A stretch of DNA of 13,019 bases from contig DATBWU010000101.1 in the NCBI GenBank assembly GCA_036514635.1, forward strand, positions 1-13,019, in the 5' to 3' direction. Both the position numbers and the translations under genes were made by a program. Shown here in pieces: positions 1 through 7,560 of the stretch; within the stretch, counting starts at the first letter, position 1; the number at the start of each line of letters is the position of its first letter. This DNA comes from DASSFZ01 sp036514635. GTDB taxonomy: Bacteria > Chloroflexota > Anaerolineae > Fen-1058. A model generated the notes under the pieces. That model ran no database searches, was not told the DNA's origin, and was given only the letters and a program-made list of their open reading frames with translations.

Positions 1-132
1 AGCGTCTTAAAAGTCCATTTCGCCGTCATTCTGAGGCGCGAAGCGCCGAAGAATCTCCATGTTTGCGCCGAAAAACGAGATTCTTCGCTCGCTGCGCTCG
101 CTCAGAATGACATCACCAGAGAGTTTTAAGAC
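1..132. repeat. Palindromic repeat element A (left end may be cut by window)
   Basis: This is a nested inverted repeat. The outer arms gtcttaaaa (4-12) and ttttaagac (124-132) are perfect complements. Inside them gtcattctgag (25-35) pairs with ctcagaatgac (101-111), and cgaagaatctc (47-57) pairs with gagattcttcg (77-87). The stretch between the two left arms, 36-46, is itself a small hairpin (gcgc-gaa-gcgc), so the element can form a branched or cruciform structure. No gene is supported here. Similar palindromes with the attctgag core are scattered between genes in many environmental bacterial genomes. That is recollection, and I could not search for copies. Confidence 0.75.
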
Positions 133-142
133 ACTCTCTCAG

Positions 143-226
143 AGACTGTTTTGAAAATGCCTACCAACCGCGTCCTCGCGGTTGGTAGCGCCCGCGAGGA
201 CGCGGGCTTCGAGCAATTTCAAAACA
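143..226. repeat. Double-hairpin repeat element B, copy 1
   Basis: Two perfect hairpins stand side by side. The first, 161-188, has a 12-bp stem and loop tcct. The second, 190-207, has a 7-bp stem and loop agga. The two loops are reverse complements of each other. Outer arms tgttttgaaa (147-156) and tttcaaaaca (217-226) enclose the pair. A near-identical 12-bp direct repeat flanks it (acactctctcag at 131-142, acactttctcag at 224-235, one mismatch). A second copy in reverse orientation is at 12281-12355. The element sits just upstream of the GT2 gene and would be read as its leader if transcribed. Confidence 0.75.
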
Positions 227-247
227 CTTTCTCAGTTCATCACGATT

Positions 248-979
248 ATGAAATCGGTCGTCGTCGTCCCCACTTATAACGAAAGTGACAATATCGATGC
301 ACTCCTCACCGATCTGTTATCGCTTCCAGCCGACCTGGGCGTCATCGTCGTCGACGACAACTCGCCGGATGGCACGGGTGAACGGGCCGACGCCTGGGCT
401 GCGCGCGACGGCCGTGCGCAGGTGATTCATCGCTCCGGCAAGCTGGGACTGGGCACGGCGTACATCGCCGGCTTCCGGTGGGCGCTGAAGGACTCCTACG
501 AGCACATCCTCACGATGGACGCCGACTTCTCGCACCACCCGCGCTTCATCCCGGCGATGATCGAGTTGAGCCGCGAGCGCGACCTGGTCATCGGATCGCG
601 ATATGTGAAGGGCGGCGGCACGCTGAACTGCACGTGGAAGCGACGCGCGCTCAGCCAGGGCGCGAACCTGTTTGCGCGCCTGATGCTCGGCCTGCGCGCG
701 ACGGACTGCACCGCCGGGTTTCGCTGTTATCGGCGTGAAGCATTGGCCGCGATCGACCTGGATACGATCTTCTCAAACGGATACTCATTTTTGATCGAGA
801 TGCTGTATCGGGTGCAGAGGAACGGCGGAACGGTCGGCGAAGTGCCTATCCTCTTCGAAGATCGCCGCTGGGGCACGTCGAAGATCTCGCGGCAGGAGAT
901 CTACCGTGCGCTCTATACCGTATTGCGCCTGGGCCTGTTTCGATGGCGCGATACACTGGCCCGAAGGCGGCGCGCGTGA
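248..979 (+). CDS. Polyprenyl/dolichyl-phosphate mannose synthase-like GT2 glycosyltransferase (DPM1 type)
   Basis: This 243-residue protein is a family 2 glycosyltransferase of the DPM1 type, which moves a hexose (usually mannose from GDP-mannose) to a polyprenyl phosphate on the inner face of the membrane. Visible marks are the N-terminal strand VVVVPTYNE (4-12), DDNSPDGT (36-43), the metal/nucleotide-binding block MDADFSHHP (90-98) with the DxD-like D91 and D93, GSRYVKGG (116-123), and RRWGTSK (206-212) followed by a conserved QEI. It lacks the C-terminal membrane segments of longer relatives, so it is the short soluble or peripheral form. ATG 248 is chosen because the family motif starts at once. 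An in-frame TTG at 182 would translate repeat B. The stop overlaps the next ATG by 1 nt. The sugar (mannose or glucose) cannot be read from sequence alone. Confidence 0.9.
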   Translation: MKSVVVVPTYNESDNIDALLTDLLSLPADLGVIVVDDNSPDGTGERADAWAARDGRAQVIHRSGKLGLGTAYIAGFRWALKDSYEHILTMDADFSHHPRFIPAMIELSRERDLVIGSRYVKGGGTLNCTWKRRALSQGANLFARLMLGLRATDCTAGFRCYRREALAAIDLDTIFSNGYSFLIEMLYRVQRNGGTVGEVPILFEDRRWGTSKISRQEIYRALYTVLRLGLFRWRDTLARRRRA

Positions 980-1947
980 TGCAGTACGTCGCCTGCAACC
1001 TGTGCGGGTCGAACGAGACCCGGCTCCGATTCCCCAGCACGATCGCGGGTGACAAGCGACCGCAGAACCCCGATGCCTTCCGCTGCACGCATTCCGGTTA
1101 CGGGCGCCATCACGCCATCGTTCAGTGCAAGACGTGCGGCCTGGTTTACACCAATCCTCGCCTGTCCGGCGAAGACATCGTCGATTCCTACGTCGCCGTC
1201 GAAGACCCGCTGTATGTGCAGGAGCGCGATGGGCGCGTGCTGACTTTCGAGCGCCATTTGCGACCGCTGGAGAAAATCAAAGCGCCGCCGGGCCGCCTGC
1301 TCGATGTCGGCGCATACACCGGCGTGTTCGTCGAGATCGCCGCCCGGCACGGCTGGGATGCATGGGGACTAGAGCCGTCGCACTGGGCGGCGACTGAAGC
1401 GCGTAAGCAGGGCTTACAGATGAGCGAGGGCCTGCTCGAATCCGTCGAGTTGCCCGACGCTTCGTTCGACGTGGTCACGCTGTGGGACGTGATCGAGCAT
1501 CTCACCGATCCGTTCGCCGCGATTCAACGCTCGCACCGGCTGTTGAAGCCGCAGGGCCTGTTGGTGCTGCACACGATGGACATCGACAGCCTGTTCGCGC
1601 GGGTCATGGGCGCGCGTTGGCCGTGGCTGATGGAGATGCACCTCTATTTCTTTTCGCGCCGGACGCTGAAGATGATGCTGGAAAAAGCGGGTTTTCACGT
1701 GCTGCGCGCCGTGCCGCAAGGGCGCTACCTGCGACTGGGATACCTCGCCACGCGAGTCGGCGGGCTGGTCGGCCAGCCGGTGGGCCGTGCACTCGGTGGG
1801 CTATTCCGCTTGCTGCACTTGAGCCAGATGCCGATCCCGATTAACCTGGGCGATCTGTTTACCGTGTATGCGATTAAGAATTCTGGCTCTCCCGGCTTCG
1901 GCGGGACAAAGTCTCACCGCAAAGGCGCGAAGGGCGCGAAGATTTAG
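979..1947 (+). CDS. Class I SAM-dependent methyltransferase with N-terminal zinc-ribbon
   Basis: A 322-residue protein. The N-terminus carries two cysteine pairs (C6/C9 and C50/C53) that could bind zinc. A Rossmann methyltransferase domain follows: SAM-binding motif I LLDVGAYTGVF (108-118), acidic motif II around GLEPS (130-134), and the WDVIEHL block (169-175) typical of Methyltransf_11/23 enzymes. Relatives of this layout methylate sugars or other small molecules, often in surface-glycan clusters, but the acceptor here is unknown. The start ATG 979 overlaps the upstream stop (TGATG). An in-frame ATG at 943 lies deep inside the GT2 gene and is less likely. The last ~22 residues (from about 300, including SHRKGAKGAK) are encoded by palindromic repeat C, so the natural C-terminus was probably shorter. 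Confidence 0.85.
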   Translation: MQYVACNLCGSNETRLRFPSTIAGDKRPQNPDAFRCTHSGYGRHHAIVQCKTCGLVYTNPRLSGEDIVDSYVAVEDPLYVQERDGRVLTFERHLRPLEKIKAPPGRLLDVGAYTGVFVEIAARHGWDAWGLEPSHWAATEARKQGLQMSEGLLESVELPDASFDVVTLWDVIEHLTDPFAAIQRSHRLLKPQGLLVLHTMDIDSLFARVMGARWPWLMEMHLYFFSRRTLKMMLEKAGFHVLRAVPQGRYLRLGYLATRVGGLVGQPVGRALGGLFRLLHLSQMPIPINLGDLFTVYAIKNSGSPGFGGTKSHRKGAKGAKI

Positions 1948-2014
1948 AAAACTTGGCGCTCTTGGCGTCTTCGCGGTTCCATTTCCCGTTCGATCCGATA
2001 GAGCCAGAATTCTT
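1876..2014. repeat. Palindromic repeat element C, copy 1
   Basis: The outer arms aagaattctggctct (1876-1890) and agagccagaattctt (2000-2014) are a perfect 15-bp inverted repeat. The inner arms, accgc...aag at 1916-1941 and cttgg...gcggt at 1952-1977, pair over about 26 positions with a few mismatches around an A/T-rich loop. The left half is inside the methyltransferase reading frame and supplies its stop codon. A relative of the inner part recurs at 12356-12458. Confidence 0.75.
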
Positions 2015-2019
2015 TTTAG

Positions 2020-2071
2020 CCCGGAGTTTTCGTGCAGCACCCCGTAACGAAGCGGAGTGGGCAACTCCGGG
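2020..2071. repeat. Hairpin repeat element F
   Basis: Perfect 9-bp arms cccggagtt (2020-2028) and aactccggg (2063-2071) enclose a partly pairing inner section (caccccg against cggagtg, 6 of 7). It lies directly after element C with 5 nt between them, so C and F may be one compound unit. It fills the gap before the next membrane-protein gene, in which I see no clear promoter or ribosome-binding site. Confidence 0.6.
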
Positions 2072-2105
2072 TGATGGCCGGGCAAGACCCTGTGAGCAGT
2101 TACAC

Positions 2106-3557
2106 ATGAGACAGCTAACACTCCACAGGCTGGTCGTTGCGATTTCTTTCGTCAGCCTCTTCGCTATGGCTGTGCGCACGCCCGCCGACACGGACATGTG
2201 GTGGCACCTGCGCACCGGGCAATACATCGCCGAGACGCGCACGCTGCCGATGACCGATCCATTTTCGCATACGCAGAGCGGCCAGCCGTGGATCAATCAC
2301 AGTTGGCTCGCGCAGATTGGTCTGTACACCGCGTACGCGATCGGTGGATTCCCCGCGCTGGCGTTGCTGGTGGCGCTGCTCGTGTTGATCGCGTTCGTCG
2401 CCGTGTGGAAGCAGATGGAAGGCGGACCATTTCTGCGCGCGTTCACCCTCGTGCTGGCGGCGATCACCTCGGCGGTGATCTGGGCGCCGCGCCCGCAGAT
2501 GTTTACCTTTGCCCTGACGGCGGTCCTGGGCTACCTGATCTATCTCTACAAATGGCGACAGGTCGATCGGTTGTGGCTGCTGCCGCCGATGTTTGTGCTG
2601 TGGGCGAATCTGCACGGTGGATTCGCGGTGGGCTTCATCTTGCTGGCCTGTACAATCGCCGGCGAGGTGATCAATCACGTCCTCCGCCACAGCGGCCCGG
2701 AGGTGCTATCCTGGCGGCGCTTGGGGAAACTCGTCGCGATCACTGCGTTGTCCTACGCGCTGCTCGTGCTGAACCCGAACACTACGGCGATGTACACCTA
2801 TCCCCTGCGCACGATCAACATTGGCGTGTTGCGCGACTTCATTCAAGAATGGTCGTCGCCCGATTTCCACGCGTTGTTCACGCAGCCGTTCATCTGGATG
2901 CTGATCGCGACGCTGGCGGCGGTCGGCTGGAGCAGCCGGCGATTGGACGGCGGCGATTTCGCACTGGTGGCCGGGTTCGCGTACAGCGCGCTGCTGGCAG
3001 GCCGCAATATTGCGCCGTTTGCGCTGGTGTGTGCGCCGGTGTTGGCGAGACACGCACAGGCGGCGCTGGAGCGAATCAGGCCGGGGGCGCGCCGTCTTTC
3101 CGCCGGGATCGTGTCGATCAACTGGATCATCTTAATCGTCGTCATTGCGCTGGCGGCGGTGAAGGTCGTCGCGGCGCTGCTGCCCTCGGTACAGGACCAG
3201 GCCGAGCGCGAGACGCTGCCGGTCGATGCGATGGATTGGATCGAGGCGAATCATCCCACCGGGCCGATGTTCAACTCGTACAATTGGGGTGGCTACTTGA
3301 TCTGGCGACTCTGGCCGGCTGCGCCGGTGTACGTCGACGGGCGGACCGATCTGTACGATGATGCTTTCCTGCGTGACTACCTCAAAGTCGCCGGAGCGCA
3401 GCCCGGCTTTGAGACAATCCTCGATCGAGATCGGATCGGCTGGGTGCTGTTCGAAACCGATTCCGCGCTCGACGTGGCGCTGTCGCGCGATCCGGCGTGG
3501 CGGAATATGTACCGGGACGCGCGGGCTGTCATCTTCACCCGATCGGTGACGCCGTGA
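2106..3557 (+). CDS. Polytopic membrane protein, GT-C-like, unassigned family
   Basis: A 483-residue protein with about ten hydrophobic segments. Its first outer loop holds two aspartates (D28, D30) in TPADTDMWWHLRTG (25-38), then DPFSHT (51-56) and NHSWLAQ (64-70). A soluble C-terminal part has NSYNWGGY (390-397) and VYVDGRTDLYDD (408-419). An acidic pair in the first periplasmic loop is the hallmark of GT-C glycosyltransferases, which use lipid-phosphate sugars. Proteins with the same DxWWHLRTG and NWGGYL signatures occur widely as uncharacterised membrane proteins. The enzymatic role is therefore an inference from topology and neighbours. ATG 2106 is preferred, because upstream in-frame codons run through repeats C and F. 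It ends in TGATG, overlapping the next gene by 1 nt. Confidence 0.8.
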   Translation: MRQLTLHRLVVAISFVSLFAMAVRTPADTDMWWHLRTGQYIAETRTLPMTDPFSHTQSGQPWINHSWLAQIGLYTAYAIGGFPALALLVALLVLIAFVAVWKQMEGGPFLRAFTLVLAAITSAVIWAPRPQMFTFALTAVLGYLIYLYKWRQVDRLWLLPPMFVLWANLHGGFAVGFILLACTIAGEVINHVLRHSGPEVLSWRRLGKLVAITALSYALLVLNPNTTAMYTYPLRTINIGVLRDFIQEWSSPDFHALFTQPFIWMLIATLAAVGWSSRRLDGGDFALVAGFAYSALLAGRNIAPFALVCAPVLARHAQAALERIRPGARRLSAGIVSINWIILIVVIALAAVKVVAALLPSVQDQAERETLPVDAMDWIEANHPTGPMFNSYNWGGYLIWRLWPAAPVYVDGRTDLYDDAFLRDYLKVAGAQPGFETILDRDRIGWVLFETDSALDVALSRDPAWRNMYRDARAVIFTRSVTP

Positions 3558-4795
3558 TGGATGGTATCCGAACCAGGCTCGGCCTGCCGCGCGAGGCGGG
3601 TTTGATTGTTCTGATGTTCCTCGCTTTTCGGCTGATGATGCTCATCACGCTGAGACCGGAGCATCTCACCTTCTTTGGCGATTATCAATACTACTTCGAC
3701 CTGGCGCGCCTGTCCGATCGCGGCCTGTGGCCGTACCTGCACTACTGGATGGAGTATCCGCCGATCTTCCCCTTCCTCTCGACGGTCGTGTATCGCCTCA
3801 CAGCATCCGGCGGATACAACGTTTACGTGCTGGCGATTGGCGCCATCGGCACGTTATTCGGCGCGGGCAACCTGATTGTGCTGATGCGGCTCGCCGCGCG
3901 TATGCACGGTGAGGCGACTGCGGCGCGTTTGGGCTGGGTGTATTCACTGCTGTTCGTGCCGCTCGTGATCGGCTGGTGGCAGTTCGAGGCCATCACGGCG
4001 TTCTGTATCCTGTTCGCGCTCGATCGGCTACTCGACCGGCGCGATGTCTCCTCGGCGATTGCGACCGGGCTGGGCGTCATGGTGAAACTGGTGCCCGTTC
4101 TAATCCTGCCCGCCGTCGCGCTGGCGCGCCCGATCCGCAAAACGATTCTCTACGCGGTTCTGGTTGCACTCATCGTTGTGTTGATCGCCGCGCCGCTGCT
4201 CGCTGCTGCACCCGACACGGCCCGCGCGTCGTTCATGTCGCCGCTGGGCTGGTCATCGTGGGAGACGGTGTGGGCCTTGATCGATGGCAACCTGCGCACC
4301 GGCGCGCTAGGCGGGATCGACATCCACCTCGACAAGGCGCAGGCGACTACGCCGGTCGGAAATCCATCGCGCGTGCCGGACTGGCTGAAGGCGATTGTGT
4401 TTGGAGTCGGGTACATGGTGCTGGTGTGGCGATTAAGGTCGGCATCTGGAGATGCCAACTACAAGACGATCGGAATACTGGCGATCACCTACGTGGCGTT
4501 TTTATTGTGGTCGAAAGGGTGGAGTCCACAGTGGCAGGTGATTCTGTTCCCGTTGATCCTGCTGATGATGCCGGATCGATTGGGCATCGGGTTCGTGTTG
4601 GTCTTCGGATTGGTCAACCTGGCCGAGTGGCCAGTGCTGATCTCGCGCGGGTTGTGGCAGGCTGTTCCGGCGACGATCTTGCTCAGGACGTTGTTGCTGA
4701 TCGTGTTGCTCATCGAGTTGGTGCGGCGCTGTCAACGGATGGGCTATCAACGGACTGGGAAACGGATAAGCGGATGGGCAACGGATGTGAGCTGA
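3557..4795 (+). CDS. GT87-like (DUF2029) membrane glycosyltransferase
   Basis: A 412-residue membrane protein with many hydrophobic segments. It shows the GT87/PimE-like outline: an acidic residue in the first loop (FGDYQYYFDLA, 40-50, D42), the EYPPIFPFL block (66-74), and the K-x-x-P signature MVKLVPVLILP (175-185) before a membrane helix. Known members are mannosyltransferases that take sugar from a polyprenyl-phosphate donor on the outer membrane face. That fits the GT2 gene three genes upstream. ATG 3557 shares its A with the previous stop. A GTG one codon earlier is possible. The last ~20 residues (from about QRMGYQRTG onward) are encoded by a degenerate tandem repeat and probably are not part of the ancestral protein. 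Confidence 0.8.
   Translation: MDGIRTRLGLPREAGLIVLMFLAFRLMMLITLRPEHLTFFGDYQYYFDLARLSDRGLWPYLHYWMEYPPIFPFLSTVVYRLTASGGYNVYVLAIGAIGTLFGAGNLIVLMRLAARMHGEATAARLGWVYSLLFVPLVIGWWQFEAITAFCILFALDRLLDRRDVSSAIATGLGVMVKLVPVLILPAVALARPIRKTILYAVLVALIVVLIAAPLLAAAPDTARASFMSPLGWSSWETVWALIDGNLRTGALGGIDIHLDKAQATTPVGNPSRVPDWLKAIVFGVGYMVLVWRLRSASGDANYKTIGILAITYVAFLLWSKGWSPQWQVILFPLILLMMPDRLGIGFVLVFGLVNLAEWPVLISRGLWQAVPATILLRTLLLIVLLIELVRRCQRMGYQRTGKRISGWATDVS
4733..4787. repeat. Degenerate tandem repeat around an aacggat core
   Basis: Short units with the core aacgga(t/c) recur at about 10-15 bp spacing: caacggatggg near 4733, caacggact near 4748, aacggataag at 4761, cggatgggca at 4771 and acggatg at 4781. The array covers the 3' end of the GT87-like gene and supplies its last residues. 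The stop codon at 4793-4795 lies just beyond it. Confidence 0.6.
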
Positions 4796-4816
4796 TTCAA
4801 GACTCTGGCGGTGCCT

Positions 4817-6016
4817 ATGAGCTTTGCGCGTGGCGCTCGAATTAACCGGCCTGCAGTGCTTGCAAGCTTCCTGGTGCTGGCGGTGTTCGCACTTGTGGCC
4901 GGCGGCATATATGGCCTGCTGACCTCGCGCGCGCCGATCGTCGTCTGGGATTTTCATCCGTCGTGGCTCGGCTTGCGCGCGATGTTGCGTGACGGTATCG
5001 ACCCTTACGGCGAGGAGGCCACCCAATTGATCCAATCGCAGATATTGGGTAGGGCTGCCGTTCCCGGTGAGAATCAGAACGCTTTCGCCTACCCGCTGCA
5101 CATTCTGGTAATCATCGGCCCGCTGGCGTTGTTGCCGTTGGCAGCGGCACAGGCGATATGGCTGTCGCTGCTCGTATTGAGCCTGTTGATCGTAAGCCTG
5201 GCTGGATCGTGCGCTGTGGGCTGGCGTCCACCCGCGTGGCTATTGGCTCTAACGGTGCTCTTCACGCTGGGCCTGTATCAGGATGTCTGGGCGCTGATTC
5301 TAGGCCAAGTGTCGCTGGTTGTGGCGGCGTTCATCGCGCTGGCATGGTGGAGTGTACGTACCGCGCACTGGCGAGCCGCCGGCATGTGTCTTGCGCTCTC
5401 GACGATCAAGCCGCAGATGACATTCTTGCTCGTGCCCGCACTACTGGCGTGGGCGGTGTACGAGCGGCGCTGGAAGTTGGTGCTCGCTTTCGCTGTTACG
5501 ATGGGTGCACTGGTTCTCTTACCGGCGCTTTGGCTGCCAAATTGGCCGATCGAATGGCTGGCCGCGCTGGGCCAGTATGCGGGTTACACTTCTTTCGATC
5601 CGCTGCTGGTGCTGCTGGTTCGATCGCCAATGCTGGCCTGGTTGATCGCTCTGACACTGATGGCCGGAGTCACCTGGCGCTGGTGGCGTGCCGCCGATCG
5701 CGGCGGTGACGCGCTCGATTGGGCGCTGGCAGCGGCGATTGTGATCAGCACGCTGATTGCGCCACGCACGACGCAGGCCAATCAGGCTGTGTTGCTCCTC
5801 CCATTGTTCGTCGTCTTCGCGCGGTTGCCAAAGCATGGGCTTGCAGCAATGGTGGAAGTGGGCCTGCTCGCCGGGCTGTGGTGGCTGGATGCAAGTTTCG
5901 CGCCCGAACTAAACACACCGGAGCATAGCCTCTGGCAACATCAAGTCATCAGCCCGATCTTGCCGCTGGCGCTGACGCTGGCTCTGATGCTCATCCAGCC
6001 GCGTTCTCAGGTGTGA
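4817..6016 (+). CDS. GT87-like (DUF2029) membrane glycosyltransferase, second copy
   Basis: A 399-residue polytopic protein with the clearest GT87 pattern in the window: WDFHPSW (44-50) with D45 in the first outer loop, DPYG (62-65), FAYPLH (90-95), GQVSL (163-167) and STIKPQ (195-200), the typical GQ...KP pair. It should act as a polyprenyl-phosphate-sugar-dependent glycosyltransferase at the outer membrane face. It is not a close duplicate of the preceding gene: the motifs match but the sequences differ, so the two probably attach different residues. The start is ATG 4817, and a GTG two codons earlier (4811) is an alternative. The ribosome-binding site is poor, suggesting translational coupling across the 21-nt gap. 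The end overlaps the next GTG by 4 nt. Confidence 0.85.
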   Translation: MSFARGARINRPAVLASFLVLAVFALVAGGIYGLLTSRAPIVVWDFHPSWLGLRAMLRDGIDPYGEEATQLIQSQILGRAAVPGENQNAFAYPLHILVIIGPLALLPLAAAQAIWLSLLVLSLLIVSLAGSCAVGWRPPAWLLALTVLFTLGLYQDVWALILGQVSLVVAAFIALAWWSVRTAHWRAAGMCLALSTIKPQMTFLLVPALLAWAVYERRWKLVLAFAVTMGALVLLPALWLPNWPIEWLAALGQYAGYTSFDPLLVLLVRSPMLAWLIALTLMAGVTWRWWRAADRGGDALDWALAAAIVISTLIAPRTTQANQAVLLLPLFVVFARLPKHGLAAMVEVGLLAGLWWLDASFAPELNTPEHSLWQHQVISPILPLALTLALMLIQPRSQV

Positions 6017-7560
6017 GGCTGTTCATGTTCGCGCGATGGTGGCGGGGAAATCGAAGCCTCGTTGGCGTGATAGCGGCTGGCCTGCTTATGCGCCTGATCA
6101 ACCTGGGCGGCCGGCCGCTGTGGTACGACGAGGCGTTCGCGCTGTTGTACGCGCGCCTGCCGTACGACGCGATGCTGCAAGGCACGCTCGCGCAATCGCA
6201 GGGCGCAGCCGCCGACGTGCACCCGCTGTTCTACTACTCGACGCTGCACACGTGGATGCAGGTCTTCGGCGATTCGACGCTCGCCGCGCGCTGGCTGTCG
6301 CTGGTGTATGGCATCGGCACGATCGTGCTGGCCTACGCGCTGATGCGCGAGCTGTTCGATCGGCGCGTCGGGCTGATGGCGGCGCTGTTCGTCGCCTTAT
6401 CTCCATTTCAGATCGCCTACTCGCAAGAGGCGCGCATGTATGCGCAGTTGGGTTTCTGGAGCACGGCTACGCTGTGGGCCTTCGTGCGCGGCGCGCGAAC
6501 AAACGGCCTGAAGGCCTGGATCGCGTTCGGCGTGTGCGGTGCGGCGACGTTATATTCGCACAACCTGGCCTTTGCGTTCTTGGCGGCATTGGGGATGTTC
6601 GTCCTGGCGCGTGTTGTGGACGGTCTGCTGAGGCGCGTGATGCGGACGGCGTTGCTGACCGGCGCGATCGTCGGCGCGATGATCATGACCGTGTTGTTCG
6701 CGCCGTGGCTCAGCCTGCTGCCGGCGCAGTTTGGAAAGATCGCGCAGGCGTACTGGGTCGCGCCGCCGACCGCGTTGACGTTTGTGCAGACGCTGATCGC
6801 GTTTGGGTTCTGGGCCGACAACCAGGCCGCCGCGCCGATGCTGGCTGTAGCGATGCTGGTCGGATCGCTCCTGGTCGTCGCGCTCATTGCGCATGAATTG
6901 ATCCATCGTCGGCGCGAGTTCGATGCGCGCCTCGGCCTGCTGGTGACGCTGTTCGTCGCCCCGATCGTCGCGCTGGCCGTTGTATCGTATGCCGTCAAGC
7001 CGGTGTATGTCATTCGCGGGCTGATGCCGTCGCAGATCGCGTTCCTGCTGTTGGCCGCGTGGGCCGCGTCGGGCCTGCCGCGCGCCGTGCGCATCGGGGC
7101 GGGCGTGCTGATCGGCGCAGTGTGGATCGTCGCGCTGGCCTCGCATTACACCTACAGCGGTTTCCCGCGCGCGCCGTGGAACGACATCGCCACGTACCTG
7201 CGCGCCAACACCACTGAAGGCGATGCGATCGTTCACGATAACAAACTCACGTTCTTCCCCATGCACGTTGTCGATCCATCGCTCGCGCAGGTGTACCTGC
7301 CCGATGTGGCCGGCATCGGATCGGACACACTGGCGCGCCCTACGCAAGAAGCGCTTGGTCTGATCGCGACAGATGTCGATACAGCCATTGCTGGCCAAAA
7401 CCGCGCATGGTTGGTGATCTTCGCTCGCGCGCGAAGCGATTATCGCACGGCCGGTTTCCAGGATGATCCGAATTGGCTCGCGCTCGATGCGGCGTTTGAG
7501 GTTGGCTCACGGCAGGTGTTCGGCGATGTGGAAGTGGTGCTGTGGCTGAAAGACAAATGA
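6013..7560 (+). CDS. GT39/PMT_2-like membrane glycosyltransferase
   Basis: A 515-residue polytopic protein of the ArnT/PMT superfamily (GT39/GT83 type). Visible hallmarks are RPLWYDEAF (34-42) with the catalytic-type D39-E40 pair in the first periplasmic loop, DVHPLFYY (68-75), and SPFQIAYSQEARMY (130-143), a strongly conserved stretch of the family. About eleven hydrophobic helices precede a C-terminal soluble region that begins near NDIATYLRANT. Family members transfer a sugar from a polyprenyl-phosphate carrier to lipid or protein. The GTG start at 6013 overlaps the previous stop (GTGA). ATG 6025 is an alternative that loses four residues. The stop overlaps the next ATG in ATGA. Confidence 0.88.
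   Translation: MRLFMFARWWRGNRSLVGVIAAGLLMRLINLGGRPLWYDEAFALLYARLPYDAMLQGTLAQSQGAAADVHPLFYYSTLHTWMQVFGDSTLAARWLSLVYGIGTIVLAYALMRELFDRRVGLMAALFVALSPFQIAYSQEARMYAQLGFWSTATLWAFVRGARTNGLKAWIAFGVCGAATLYSHNLAFAFLAALGMFVLARVVDGLLRRVMRTALLTGAIVGAMIMTVLFAPWLSLLPAQFGKIAQAYWVAPPTALTFVQTLIAFGFWADNQAAAPMLAVAMLVGSLLVVALIAHELIHRRREFDARLGLLVTLFVAPIVALAVVSYAVKPVYVIRGLMPSQIAFLLLAAWAASGLPRAVRIGAGVLIGAVWIVALASHYTYSGFPRAPWNDIATYLRANTTEGDAIVHDNKLTFFPMHVVDPSLAQVYLPDVAGIGSDTLARPTQEALGLIATDVDTAIAGQNRAWLVIFARARSDYRTAGFQDDPNWLALDAAFEVGSRQVFGDVEVVLWLKDK

Noticed and set aside
182..247. N-terminal extension of the GT2 gene from TTG 182
   Set aside because: It would translate half of repeat B, and the family domain begins directly at ATG 248.
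1..247. CRISPR array
   Set aside because: The repeats are inverted, of different cores and without regular spacers; no cas genes are present.
2198..3361. Long + strand frame inside the 2106-3557 membrane-protein gene
   Set aside because: Its translation is arginine- and alanine-rich without motifs, while the other frame gives a coherent membrane protein.
3976..4845. A 289-codon + strand frame overlapping the first GT87-like gene
   Set aside because: No family features, and it overlaps strongly supported coding sequence in another frame.
3557..6016. Recent tandem duplication of the two GT87-like genes
   Set aside because: They share motifs only; the sequences are too different for a recent copy.
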